DNA from: Paraburkholderia aromaticivorans
GTDB lineage: Bacteria; Pseudomonadota; Gammaproteobacteria; Burkholderiales; Burkholderiaceae
Reading direction: 5' to 3'
NCBI RefSeq assembly: GCF_002278075.1
Contig: NZ_CP022992.1
Location: 248,001-312,000 of the forward strand
DNA length: 64,000 nt
The notes under the pieces were generated by a model that was not told the DNA's origin, searched no databases, and was given only the letters and a program-made list of their open reading frames with translations. A program made the position numbers and the translations under genes. This document shows, piece after piece, positions 26,690-34,140 of this stretch; the first letter of the stretch is position 1; every line of letters starts with the position of its first letter.

Positions 26690-27064
26690 ATGAACATGGA
26701 AGTCCAGAGCGAGGTCCTGATCGAGGCAGGCCCGGATAACAATCCGGTCCCCAGTTCCGAGGCGAAGCGTTTTGTCGAGGACATCCGTAAGGCCATCGAA
26801 ATCAGCTTGCCTGTCGGGCCCCGGAAAGTCTCACTGATGCCGTATCGGTACGGCAGCGGCGAACTGCTCGGCTTCGACTGGTCGGACGGCGAGAACAACG
26901 TTTTCGCCGTGACATTCCATATCTCGGAGGCGCCGTCGCTCCCGAGTGCCGAGCATATTGGAGCGGTGAGCGTAGATGTGGGCGTGACCGACATGACGGA
27001 TGCGCTGCTTCTCGCGCGGCTGATCGTCCAGGCGGTCAACGGCAACACCGGCGTCGATCTGTAA
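26690..27064 (+). CDS. Conserved hypothetical protein (copy 2 of a duplicated gene)
   Basis: 124 residues from ATG 26690, nearly identical to 19203-19577 (differences such as DNNP for ENKP, EIS for EAS, LLAR for HLAR). The duplication extends over the promoter and into the next gene. Conservation of the frame with mostly conservative changes argues for a functional protein. Role unknown. Confidence 0.65.
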   Translation: MNMEVQSEVLIEAGPDNNPVPSSEAKRFVEDIRKAIEISLPVGPRKVSLMPYRYGSGELLGFDWSDGENNVFAVTFHISEAPSLPSAEHIGAVSVDVGVTDMTDALLLARLIVQAVNGNTGVDL

Positions 27065-27094
27065 GCGCGGCCCGCCGCGCGCTCCGGAGAGGAC

Positions 27095-27676
27095 ATGCCC
27101 CGGCCACTGGAAAATCCCGAACGGAAAGGGGATGAAAGCTTGTTCGCACTGGCGCTGAACGCGCGGTGCGAGTACGCGCTGATGCGACTGCGCATCGTCG
27201 CGGACGAGATCGGCTCGCCGGCGTTCAACCACCACCAGGCCCAAGCAAACCGGCTCGCCGCACGCGCGGGCTACCTCTACGCCGGCGAGCCGATCCCGAC
27301 CCTGCTGCGCGATGGCGAAGAGCTTGAGGACGCATGGAATGATGGCGTCAAGAAGCGTGAAGAGGAGCGCCGCGCGGCCGGCGAACAGATCCGCCGCCCC
27401 GATATCGAGAAGCTGATCGACGAGAAGGACTGGTATGCCCTTGGTCTGCCGTTTCCGGAACAGATTCTCTGGAGCCTTAAACGCGGAGATCGCGTTCGCA
27501 TCCGGTGGCACTTCCTGACTCCGGACGTGAACAGCGTGACCTACGGCAACCCGTACGGGGAAGCCACGTTTTTCGGGACTCTCAACGAACTGTCGGTGGG
27601 GGATCTCGACGTGCTCCTGGCCGATATCGCACGAGGCCAGCCGTGGCGGCGCGTTCGGTACCGGAGCGGGGAGTGA
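27095..27676 (+). CDS. Conserved hypothetical protein (copy 2, intact)
   Basis: 193 residues from ATG 27095 behind GGAGAGG. Charged helical middle (LRDGEELEDAWNDGVKKREEERRAAGEQIRRPDIEKLI) and a C-terminal part with YGNPYGEATFFGTLNELSVGDLDVLLADIARGQPWRRV. It shows what copy 1 (19613) should look like without its frameshift. Similarity to copy 1 falls from near identity at the start to about 40% further on, so the copies have diverged or recombined. Role unknown; operon partner of 26690. Confidence 0.65.
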   Translation: MPRPLENPERKGDESLFALALNARCEYALMRLRIVADEIGSPAFNHHQAQANRLAARAGYLYAGEPIPTLLRDGEELEDAWNDGVKKREEERRAAGEQIRRPDIEKLIDEKDWYALGLPFPEQILWSLKRGDRVRIRWHFLTPDVNSVTYGNPYGEATFFGTLNELSVGDLDVLLADIARGQPWRRVRYRSGE

Positions 27677-27768
27677 GACCGTCCGGAGCCTTGAAACGAA
27701 GCGACGTTCCGGTACGGTGAAGCTTTGCCGGGACTGACCGATGGACAGAGTACAGCAGGGGTGCCGAG

Positions 27769-28413
27769 ATGAGCGATGAATTCAGGATGCAGTTGGGCGG
27801 GATCGATGGGGTCGGCGATGATGGATTCACGATCAAGACGATCTGCGGGTGCCGGATCGTCTATGGGTCCGTGCCGCTGTCCTCATTCCCGATGCTGACT
27901 CACGGATTCAGCAAGAAGGCGCTGATGGCGACGGCTATTGCAGACCTCATCGGCGCGACATTCGTGATCGGCGAGCCGACCGCGCTCGACGAGCTGCGTC
28001 AGATGGATCTCCCGGTTTCGGCAAAGCGTCATGCTGACTATCTCGCCGCGATGAACCTCGGTCTGATTGCTGTCTCCATGTGGCTGCGCAGGGGCGAGCG
28101 CGGCAAGTCGTCGAACGCGATGTGCAAGGCCATCTACGGCGTGCCGGCGGACGCCGGAACGGAGTACCCCCACGATCCGGACGATCTGCGGCGCTGCCTG
28201 TTGTTCCTCGAGGCGACCGGCGCGCAGGACCAGTTGCAGAAGATGGCCGAGGTTTCCCCCGAATGGTCGCGACTCGTTTCCAGATGGGATGAACTGGCGG
28301 CGCGCTTTGCCGAAGAGACGGCAGCGGGCAAGCAGGCGCCGAAGACCTACGCGCTGATGCAGGAACTGGTCGGACAGACACGATCGGCCGGATGGGAGAG
28401 AGCAGGATGTTGA
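27769..28413 (+). CDS. Hypothetical protein, 214 residues
   Basis: ATG 27769 preceded by GGGGTGCCGAG. N-terminal half forms strands (GFTIKTICGCRIVYGSVPLSSF) followed by helices (FSKKALMATAIADLIGATFVIGEPTALDELRQ). The C-terminal half resembles a helical protein (DPDDLRRCLLFLEATGAQDQLQKMAEVSPEWSRLVSRWDELAARFAEE) of the kind seen in phage and plasmid early regions. A promoter-like TTGAAA, 16 nt, TACGGT lies about 70 bp upstream. The stop overlaps the next start. No named family recognised. Confidence 0.65.
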   Translation: MSDEFRMQLGGIDGVGDDGFTIKTICGCRIVYGSVPLSSFPMLTHGFSKKALMATAIADLIGATFVIGEPTALDELRQMDLPVSAKRHADYLAAMNLGLIAVSMWLRRGERGKSSNAMCKAIYGVPADAGTEYPHDPDDLRRCLLFLEATGAQDQLQKMAEVSPEWSRLVSRWDELAARFAEETAAGKQAPKTYALMQELVGQTRSAGWERAGC

Positions 28414-28649
28414 CGCGAGACCAGGACACGTGCCCACACACCGAGCAGCGGCCCGTCGAGAACCGGTCGATTGGCCCGGATGGAAACGAGGTCGTCGACG
28501 TCGAGCGCGTTGAGTTCTCAACCATGGACGATATCGACCTGCACCGCGTGAAATGCCGGCTGTGCGGCAAGATCGGCTACTACTCGGGGGCCGCGCGGGC
28601 GTTCTACGAGGACGGCATCAAATCGCCGGGGATTTCCGGACTGGAGTAG
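28407..28649 (+). CDS. Small zinc-ribbon-like protein
   Basis: 80 residues from ATG 28407, with GGGAGAGAGCAGG just upstream inside the end of the previous gene. Cysteines in CPHTE near the N-terminus and CRLCGKIGYYSG near residue 53 could form one zinc site. Otherwise acidic and soluble. Overlap with 27769-28413 implies co-translation. Function unknown. Confidence 0.6.
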   Translation: MLTRDQDTCPHTEQRPVENRSIGPDGNEVVDVERVEFSTMDDIDLHRVKCRLCGKIGYYSGAARAFYEDGIKSPGISGLE

Positions 28650-28654
28650 GAGCT

Positions 28655-28678
28655 ATGCGGAATACCGTGTGGAAATGA
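28655..28678 (+). promoter_or_regulatory. Seven-codon upstream ORF coupled to the next gene
   Basis: GGAG at about 28648 is ideally placed for ATG 28655, which reads seven codons and stops at TGA 28676-28678. That stop overlaps the ATG (28675) of the following gene as ATGA. The following gene has no ribosome site of its own, so it is probably translated by re-initiation after this mini-ORF. Confidence 0.4.
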
Positions 28679-29103
28679 CCATGACCGAGCAAGTTGAGAA
28701 AACGGAATTTCGTCTGGGGATCGTATCCGCTATGGCTGCCAATAGGCGCGATGAGCCAGCACTACGCAATCCGAGCGAGGTGCTTCGCCAGGTGTTCGGT
28801 GCCCACGGCCGACGGCGCTATGAGTTTGGAGCGGCAGAGTTCAACGGCGCTTGCGCCTTGATTCAGCCTTCGGAAGCCTTTGAACGAGAGTGCGCCTCGG
28901 GGGTGCCGGTTAGCGACCTTCACGGCCCGGGCGCCGTTTGGGCATGGTTCGTTGGCTCGCCGCGTGCGTTCACGTTCGGCTTCGTCGGCTCGTCGGGATG
29001 GGCGACTCGCAAGATGCGCTCGCAGCTGGCAGCGGAATACGAGGCTGTCACCAGCCGGCGGACCCGCGGGCTCGGTAGCGTGACACCGGAGAAGAGACCA
29101 TGA
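28675..29103 (+). CDS. Hypothetical protein, 142 residues
   Basis: Starts at ATG 28675 or 28681, both close to the stop of a seven-codon leader ORF. Basic N-terminal half (MAANRRDEPALRNPSEVLRQVFGAHGRRRYEFG) and a glycine/aromatic central part (GPGAVWAWFVGSPRAFTFGFVGSSGWATRKMRS). No clear signal peptide. The last bases overlap the start of a small membrane protein gene (ATGA). Not recognised. Confidence 0.5.
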   Translation: MTMTEQVEKTEFRLGIVSAMAANRRDEPALRNPSEVLRQVFGAHGRRRYEFGAAEFNGACALIQPSEAFERECASGVPVSDLHGPGAVWAWFVGSPRAFTFGFVGSSGWATRKMRSQLAAEYEAVTSRRTRGLGSVTPEKRP

Positions 29104-29255
29104 CTCCATATTCCGTTGCTTTAATCGCGGCGATTCTCTGCGCTGTTGCCGGGTATGTCATCCGGAAAAGACGAAAGGCACGTGCGCGTGCCGAGCAGGA
29201 CTGGAAGCGTGCCGTCTACAATCCGCGCGAATTCAGACGGGATCGCCGTGGCTGA
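29100..29255 (+). CDS. Small membrane protein, 51 residues
   Basis: ATG 29100 overlaps the previous stop (ATGA). One hydrophobic helix (SVALIAAILCAVAGYVI) directly followed by a strongly basic cytoplasmic tail (RKRRKARARAEQDWKRAVYN, then REFRRDRRG). This is the pattern of small inner-membrane proteins with N-out topology. The tight overlap and clean composition support it despite the short length. Confidence 0.5.
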   Translation: MTPYSVALIAAILCAVAGYVIRKRRKARARAEQDWKRAVYNPREFRRDRRG

Positions 29256-29271
29256 CCAAGGAAACCTTCCG

Positions 29272-29580
29272 ATGCTCACTGAACAACAGCCCCCGGAATT
29301 TGTGCTTGCTGGGTATGCCGGATCGAGCGATTACGAGCGCCTCGCCCGGGTAGCCCGCAAGGCCAGCATCATCTGTATCGTCGATTACGACATGCCTGGT
29401 GTCGGGACCGTTCGGGACATCGCGCGCACGCAATACACCCTGCATCGGGGAGAGGAAGTGTTCATGGTGTGCGCTCGAGGGATCTCATACATCCACGCGT
29501 TCGGCAAGGCCGATTTCATTGGGCTCTGCGAGCTTCGGCATGTCGAATTTATCGAGCCTCCGCACAGCGCGGCGGCTTAA
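29272..29580 (+). CDS. Hypothetical protein, 102 residues
   Basis: Start ATG 29272 preceded by AAGGAAA; an in-frame GTG at 29248 lacks a ribosome site. An alpha/beta protein with short hydrophobic strands (ASIICIVDYDM, EEVFMVCARGISYIHAF, DFIGLCELRHVEFIEPP). No signal peptide or repeats. Unknown family. One of a run of closely spaced genes from 27769 to 32620 that probably form one transcription unit. Confidence 0.55.
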   Translation: MLTEQQPPEFVLAGYAGSSDYERLARVARKASIICIVDYDMPGVGTVRDIARTQYTLHRGEEVFMVCARGISYIHAFGKADFIGLCELRHVEFIEPPHSAAA

Positions 29581-29602
29581 CGGGAAGTGAGAGGAAAGGA
29601 AC

Positions 29603-29890
29603 ATGGTCGTGGCGGTGATTGGTTTGAGCATGGTCTGTCTGCTGTTGAGTCTCGCCGTCTGGAGGCTTTTCCAGATCGTCGAGTCGGACATGCGTCATTT
29701 CGACGACCCGGCAAGACTCCCGTCCGTACTCGGGGCAATGGCGCGGCGGGTGAAGCAGGGCGGAGAGTGGAGTCAGCTGGAACTGATGCGCCACTACTTG
29801 CGTTTGGCGTTGCCAGACGTCGATCGCATGCGGCACGACGTCGGCGACCACAAGATGCGCGAATCGAAGCGGGCTGCGCAAGCCCACTGA
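29603..29890 (+). CDS. Membrane-anchored hypothetical protein, 95 residues
   Basis: Strong ribosome site (GAGAGGAAAGG) before ATG 29603. One N-terminal membrane helix (VAVIGLSMVCLLLSLAVWRLF) then a soluble helical tail (DDPARLPSVLGAMARRVKQGGEWSQLELMRHYLRLALPDVD). Likely faces the cytoplasm. Function unknown. Confidence 0.55.
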   Translation: MVVAVIGLSMVCLLLSLAVWRLFQIVESDMRHFDDPARLPSVLGAMARRVKQGGEWSQLELMRHYLRLALPDVDRMRHDVGDHKMRESKRAAQAH

Positions 29891-29937
29891 CATGCAGGAA
29901 TAGAGTTCCGGGTGACCGGTCACGTTAGAGGATCCTG

Positions 29938-30360
29938 ATGAACGAAACGCTGAAGGCCTTGTTCCGCTATATCAAGCGGGAAAACTGCGATCCGACGTGG
30001 CAGGGGATTCGCGACATCGTACTCGGCGCGATCTATCACCCGGAGATGCGATACGTCGAGGTGGTGAAAGTCCTTCTGACCGCGTACACGCAAGCGCTGA
30101 TGGAACCGCGCTTCGAGTTACCCGGCCGGCACAACGCGGCCGAAGATTTGCTGCTCGCGCCGATCAAGGGTCACCACGCCATCGACTTCATGGGTCCGTC
30201 CTCGCTCGAGACGCGCTACTCGGTCGAGCAGTTCTACGGCGCGATGATCGAGAAAATGATGGGTGATCTTCGGAGCTGCAGGATCGACTGGTGCCGCGGT
30301 GAAATCTGGCCCGAAGAGAACGCGTCGGCTGTGGCTGCGCCGGCGCTGGAAAGCAGGTAG
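29938..30360 (+). CDS. Hypothetical protein, 140 residues
   Basis: ATG 29938 preceded by AGAGGATCCTG. An entirely helical, soluble protein (LKALFRYIKRENCDPTWQGIRDIVLGAIYHPEMRYVEVVKVLLTAYTQALM) with WCRGEIWPEE near the end. No known domain recognised. Followed by GTAGCCGGGGAAATTCG, which can serve as a ribosome site for an alternative start of the next gene. Confidence 0.55.
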   Translation: MNETLKALFRYIKRENCDPTWQGIRDIVLGAIYHPEMRYVEVVKVLLTAYTQALMEPRFELPGRHNAAEDLLLAPIKGHHAIDFMGPSSLETRYSVEQFYGAMIEKMMGDLRSCRIDWCRGEIWPEENASAVAAPALESR

Positions 30361-30415
30361 CCGGGGAAATTCGATGTGTGGATGCCGAACCGAGGGTGGC
30401 GTCCGAAGGATTGAC

Positions 30416-30775
30416 ATGATTTCAGAAGACCGAATCTTCTGGCTTGACCACATGCCAGAACCCGAAGCCCGCGAGAAGCTGGGCGGACAGTTTGCGTATG
30501 CGATCGCGTTGGGGCGAGCCTACTGCGTGCGCTGTGTGCAGGAAGCGCGGCTCGCGGACGATATTGAGCGGTACGCCGCCTACCAGACAGCCGTCCGCGT
30601 CGCCCGCCTGATCGAATGGATCAACGAGCACGATCGACCTGAGCCGACGCTTTTTAATGGCGACGGCACGCTGACCGTGGCGACGACTGCGGTCGAAGCC
30701 AGCGGCCGGACCTATGTCGAGCATGACGTGATTCCTGCGACGATGCGCGCGGCTCGCGATCTGCTCGGTTATTGA
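30416..30775 (+). CDS. Hypothetical protein, 119 residues
   Basis: ATG 30416 has GAAGGATTG before it; an in-frame ATG at 30374 with GGGGAAA upstream is an alternative that adds 14 residues. Helical N-terminal half with YCVRCVQEARLADDIERYAAYQTAVRVARLIEWINEH, containing a CxxC that may be chance. The C-terminal part is TLFNGDGTLTVATTAVEASGRTYVEHDVIPATMRAARDLLGY. Not recognised. Confidence 0.55.
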   Translation: MISEDRIFWLDHMPEPEAREKLGGQFAYAIALGRAYCVRCVQEARLADDIERYAAYQTAVRVARLIEWINEHDRPEPTLFNGDGTLTVATTAVEASGRTYVEHDVIPATMRAARDLLGY

Positions 30776-30793
30776 CGGACAGCGGGTAATCGT

Positions 30794-31120
30794 ATGCCTG
30801 AGCGCGTGCAGCTGAAGCGAACCAAGGGATGGCGCATGCCTCCGAATACCGTCAAGGTGGACCGCACAACGAAGTGGGGTAATCCATTCGTCGTCGGGAA
30901 AGAGGCTCCGTTTCTGCCGGGTTGCATCGTTCGGGATCGTCGGCACGCCTGGAGCCTGTACCTTGGCTTCGCGCCGCTGAATGAGCGGCTCGTCGCGGCG
31001 GCACGTGTCGAGCTCCGCGGGAAGAATCTCGGGTGCTGGTGCCCGAAACCCACGCAGCCATACGAGGACGATTGCTGCCACGCGAGCGTGCTGCTGAAGC
31101 TGGCGAACGAAAAAGCGTGA
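30794..31120 (+). CDS. DUF4326 domain protein
   Basis: 108 residues. The DUF4326 signature is clear: QLKRTKGWRMPPNTVKVDRTTKWGNPF at the start, RHAWSLYLGF in the middle and ELRGKNLGCWCPKPTQPYEDDCCHASVLLKLAN at the end, with conserved cysteines and histidine. These small proteins occur in phages and plasmids, often close to NADAR or nucleotide-processing genes, as here. Biochemical function is not established; a nucleotide or base-processing role is an inference from context. Confidence 0.8.
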   Translation: MPERVQLKRTKGWRMPPNTVKVDRTTKWGNPFVVGKEAPFLPGCIVRDRRHAWSLYLGFAPLNERLVAAARVELRGKNLGCWCPKPTQPYEDDCCHASVLLKLANEKA

Positions 31121-31176
31121 TGAGGGCGAGAGAAAATATGAACGTGCATTCATTCGACTAGGAAAACGACTGCGTT

Positions 31177-32001
31177 ATGGACAGTCTCAAAAAGTTCGCG
31201 GACGAGCTCCGCAAGATGGCGAAGCCGGGCGAGCAGCTGCGACCGTTTGTATGCGACGGATCGCCCCTCGACTGCAGCGTGTTCATCGTCGGCAGCAATC
31301 GGGCGACGAGGCTCGCAAGCGAGTTCTGGACGTATTGGAATGACGGTCGCGGGGTCGACAAGGCCCGCTTCCAGTCGGAATACGGTGACTATCGGCGATC
31401 GCGCGGAAAGCCCGAAATCGCCCACTCGCGCAACGCGCTCGAGGTGCTGGTGAAGAGCTGCGCGCCGCTCCGCTGCCTGGAGACCAACGTTTTCGGCGTG
31501 GCAACGGATACGCGGGACGAACTGCTCGCGGCACCGACGCAAGGGATCAGCATCCTCCCGTATCTCGTTGACACCATCAAGCCGCGTTGGATCATCGCAC
31601 ATGGCGTGATCGCCGGCAGGGCGGTATCGGCATACGAGACGAAAGCGACCATCGTCAGGTTGCCGGACCTGAGGAAGGTCGCACATGCGGATCTGAAGCG
31701 ACTCGGGCGACGAATTGTCGACTCGATGCTCCAGGAGGGTACGAGTGGGCATCCCAAGCACGTTGCAACACTGGAGCGCGGCGACACCGAGCCGGAAAAC
31801 GTGGATACTGCCGAACCCGGTTTGCCGGAAACTCGGCTCGGGGATGCGCTAGACATGCTGGGAAGCAGGGTTTCGGGCGATGCGGATTATCGAAACACCA
31901 TCGTCCAGGCTATCCTGTCGGTTGCGCGGGTCTACAACGACGCCTCACTGGAAGCCGCGTGCGAACGCGAGATCGAGCGTAGCTGCGTATCGGCGGGGTG
32001 A
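31177..32001 (+). CDS. Uracil-DNA glycosylase-superfamily-like protein
   Basis: 274 residues. The N-terminal 170 residues follow the UDG-like pattern: SVFIVGSNRATRLASEFWTYWND (glycine loop), RFQSEYGDYR, SRNALEVLVKSCAPLRCLETNVFGVATD (the ETN block), and PYLVDTIKPRWIIAHG. The last 80 residues are acidic and look like a separate tail. The catalytic residues of classical UDG are not obvious, so it may act on another base or be a binding protein. Spacing to the NADAR gene is 4 bp, suggesting joint expression. Confidence 0.55.
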   Translation: MDSLKKFADELRKMAKPGEQLRPFVCDGSPLDCSVFIVGSNRATRLASEFWTYWNDGRGVDKARFQSEYGDYRRSRGKPEIAHSRNALEVLVKSCAPLRCLETNVFGVATDTRDELLAAPTQGISILPYLVDTIKPRWIIAHGVIAGRAVSAYETKATIVRLPDLRKVAHADLKRLGRRIVDSMLQEGTSGHPKHVATLERGDTEPENVDTAEPGLPETRLGDALDMLGSRVSGDADYRNTIVQAILSVARVYNDASLEAACEREIERSCVSAG

Positions 32002-32005
32002 CGCG

Positions 32006-32620
32006 ATGAAACAGGCGATCGAATTTTACCGAGCCAATGAAAAGCCTTACGGTGCGTTCAGCAACCTCTTTCGGCGCGAGATCGAGATCAACGATTCGCG
32101 ATTCCCGACCGTTGAGCACGCGTACCAGTCACTTAAGCCACGCGATCCGCGCGTACGCGACTGGTTGATGTCCGCGCCGTCGCCGTCGCTCGTTGCACTC
32201 GCCGCCCACGTCCTGCCTTCAAACGATGCAGATCCTACCGAGATCATGGGGCGGACGGCCGATGCGCTGCTCGGCTTCCATACCCGTCCGGGCTGGTCGC
32301 GGCTGCGCTACCCGTGGATGCTTGCCTGTCTGCGTTCGAAGTTTATGCAGCATGCCGATCTGCGCGAGTTGCTGCTCGCAACAGGCGATACCCAGATTGT
32401 CGAGGCCGGCCGAATCGACGACGACGCCGGTCGTCGGTGGGGAATCGTCAATGGCCGTGGCCAGAATTATCTCGGACGGATGCTCATGCGCGTTCGCGCC
32501 GAGCTCGCTGGAACGGTCTTTCCGGACGCTGATCTGGATGCTCGCCTTCACGATGGCGCGGATCCCCTGCGTGCAGCGTTGAACATCTCGATCGCAACAG
32601 CTATTGCAAATGCAGCATGA
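32006..32620 (+). CDS. NADAR domain protein (N-glycosidase / ADP-ribose processing family)
   Basis: 204 residues from ATG 32006. Motifs of the YbiA/NADAR fold: IEFYRANEKPYGAFSNLF, FPTVEHAYQSLK with the catalytic-type glutamate E37, the RYPWMLACLRSKFMQHADLRELLLATGD block, then WGIVNGRGQNYLGRMLMRVR. Known members cleave N-glycosidic bonds of riboflavin intermediates, or remove ADP-ribose from guanine as antitoxin to DarT1-type toxins. No DarT-like gene was found nearby, so a role in nucleotide salvage or phage counter-defence is inference. It belongs with DUF4326 and the UDG-like gene. Confidence 0.85.
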   Translation: MKQAIEFYRANEKPYGAFSNLFRREIEINDSRFPTVEHAYQSLKPRDPRVRDWLMSAPSPSLVALAAHVLPSNDADPTEIMGRTADALLGFHTRPGWSRLRYPWMLACLRSKFMQHADLRELLLATGDTQIVEAGRIDDDAGRRWGIVNGRGQNYLGRMLMRVRAELAGTVFPDADLDARLHDGADPLRAALNISIATAIANAA

Positions 32621-32732
32621 AAATGATTCGGCAACCGCAAACCAGGATACGGGCTAACTCGTCGGCAACCAGACACGCGTAATTTCGGTAACCAGTCATC
32701 GCTTTGTAGTCACCAAACCAACAGGAGAAAAT

Positions 32733-33080
32733 ATGCCTCAAGCCGCCGCCCTCACTACTCTCGTCAATCAGATGCCGTTCACTCAGTTGATCGGTGGTCT
32801 GTATTCGTCCATCTGGATCAAGAAGAAGGCAGTCGAGTATGCCGTCTCCGGTCGGAGGAAGTCCGATGACGCCGTCGTGTCGCTTGCGGGTGCTGGCGCA
32901 CCGGCCCTCGTGATCGATCTCGATGGAGTGCTGGGCGATGCGAAAACCGTCGATGTGGAAGTCGGCGGCGCGGCCTACGGTATCACGAAGATGGCGATCG
33001 TCGGTGGGACCGAATACGCCATGACGGAACATGCCCGGATCCCGCCGGCGGCCCGAGGCGTGCCGACCATCGTCATCTGA
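32733..33080 (+). CDS. Hypothetical protein, 115 residues
   Basis: AACAGGAGAAAAT before ATG 32733 is a strong ribosome site. Features: VNQMPFTQLIGGLYSSIWIKKKAVEYAV, ALVIDLDGVLGDAKTVDVEVGG (the VIDLDGVL resembles a HAD motif I but no further HAD motifs follow) and a conserved-looking TKMAIVGGTEYAMTEHARIPPAARG. Soluble. Unknown function. A 110-bp leader separates it from the NADAR gene. Confidence 0.55.
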   Translation: MPQAAALTTLVNQMPFTQLIGGLYSSIWIKKKAVEYAVSGRRKSDDAVVSLAGAGAPALVIDLDGVLGDAKTVDVEVGGAAYGITKMAIVGGTEYAMTEHARIPPAARGVPTIVI

Positions 33081-33203
33081 CCGGGAATGCGCGTCGCGCG
33101 GAAGCGTCCCACTACGGCCGGTTGCCGTCCCAGCGCCGTAGCCGAAGCGGTCGCGGCGCCGGCGTCCGGCAAGCGCAAATAGATGCGAGGAAGACAAGAA
33201 AAC

Positions 33204-33416
33204 ATGGGCATTCTCGAAAGGGCGGCGCTCGTACCGCTAACAGCGAACGAGCTGACGCAGGCAAAACAGATCATCGCGTTCGATGGGGTGTGCGTGGCGC
33301 ACATCCAGCGGCAATTGGGGATTGGCTGGAACAGGGCGGCTGACCTCGCAGAAGCGATCGTTGGAAGGGACGCCCTGCCGGATGTCGCGAAGAACCGCTA
33401 CGCGCGGCGCTCGTGA
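33204..33416 (+). CDS. Solitary FtsK-gamma-like winged-helix protein
   Basis: 70 residues from ATG 33204. The segment AKQIIAFDGVCVAHIQRQLGIGWNRAADLAEAIV closely follows the FtsK/SpoIIIE gamma-domain signature (sxxxlQRxLxIGYNRAAxLxExME), the part that reads KOPS sequences. Here it stands alone without a translocase, so it may be a small DNA-binding regulator. The upstream leader (33085-33150) has GC-rich hairpins including CGGCCGGTTGCCG. Confidence 0.65.
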   Translation: MGILERAALVPLTANELTQAKQIIAFDGVCVAHIQRQLGIGWNRAADLAEAIVGRDALPDVAKNRYARRS

Positions 33417-33571
33417 AACCCTGAAGGAGTTGGGCGAGTTCCTGTAGGGAAGGGAACTCGCCGGCCGTGTCGTGCTAGCTCTGCGCTGCATGGGATATGC
33501 GCGAACCAACCTGGGCGTTCTGCCTGGCCGTCGCCCGCGTTCCCCATCGCTTCCAACGTGCGAGCAAGACA

Positions 33572-33934
33572 ATGTCCAAATATGCCCCCCTCGCAGACTA
33601 CCTCCGCAATCTTGACCGGAACGAAGTCACGCTCTCTTTCGACGAGATCGAACGGATCCTCGGCTTCTCCCTGCCTCCGACCGCCAGCCGGTTCCGGCCG
33701 TACTGGTCCAATTCCGGCGTGAAAGACGGACATCCGGGCCGGCTATGGCGCGACGCGGGTTGGCGCCAGGTCCGGATAGACCTCACTGGCCGGCATGTCT
33801 CCTTCCGTCGCGCCGATGCGATGACGTCCGACCTGGAAAGCAAGACCATTCCGGATCGGTCCGAGGACCAGCCATCGGCAACGGGCTTGACTCGCCGCCA
33901 CGAGCGTTTTCTTGAAGCTGAACACAATCGCTAG
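33572..33934 (+). CDS. DUF7662-like protein
   Basis: 120 residues from ATG 33572 (frame open upstream to 33497). N-terminal block KYAPLADYLRNLDRNEVTLSFDEIERILGFSLPPTASRFRPYWSN, then GRLWRDAGWRQVRIDLTGRHVSFRRAD. This follows the pattern YxPLxxYLxx...LTFxEIExILGxxLPxSA...WW of a domain common in bacterial accessory genes, recalled as DUF7662. Biochemical role unknown. The last 40 residues are low-complexity and polar. The next gene begins after a 206-bp leader. Confidence 0.65.
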   Translation: MSKYAPLADYLRNLDRNEVTLSFDEIERILGFSLPPTASRFRPYWSNSGVKDGHPGRLWRDAGWRQVRIDLTGRHVSFRRADAMTSDLESKTIPDRSEDQPSATGLTRRHERFLEAEHNR

Positions 33935-33976
33935 TTGCGCCGCCGCTCGGAGCGCTTGGTGACGAGCGTGGATAGC

Positions 33977-34005
33977 TTCCTGACAGGAATTCGGGGTATA
34001 TTAGA
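33977..34005 (+). promoter_or_regulatory. Shared-type promoter (TTCCTG, 17 nt, ATTAGA)
   Basis: TTCCTG at 33977-33982 inside the palindrome TTCCTGACAGGAA. The 17-nt spacer leads to ATTAGA at 34000-34005; TATATT at 33997-34002 is an alternative -10. It would start a transcript with the structured leader of the gene at 34141. Confidence 0.5.
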
Positions 34006-34017
34006 GGCTCATATTGA

Positions 34018-34140
34018 CGGTAGCTGGGCCGCAAACCAGCCAGCGCGCTTTCTCGTGATTCAACGCACGTCAGTGCACTATCAACCCGCCGGGGCAGATT
34101 CCCGACGGGGGCCTGCTTCGGACTTCGACAGGAGCAGGCT
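34018..34140 (+). ncRNA. Structured 5' leader A with Shine-Dalgarno hairpin
   Basis: Three potential hairpins in order. (1) GGTAGCTGG / CCAGCC at about 34019-34045. (2) CCGCCGGG / CCCGACGG at about 34087-34108. (3) GCCTGCT (34111-34117) / AGCAGGC (34133-34139), whose 3' arm overlaps the ribosome site GGAG five to eight bases before ATG 34141. Leaders B (34976-35093) and C (35738-35815) repeat this plan with compensating base changes, so the RNA fold appears conserved. Folding would hide the ribosome site. Confidence 0.55.

Noticed and set aside
32733..33080. HAD-like motif VIDLDGVL in a 115-residue protein
   Set aside because: Only motif I is present; the protein is too short and lacks later HAD motifs.
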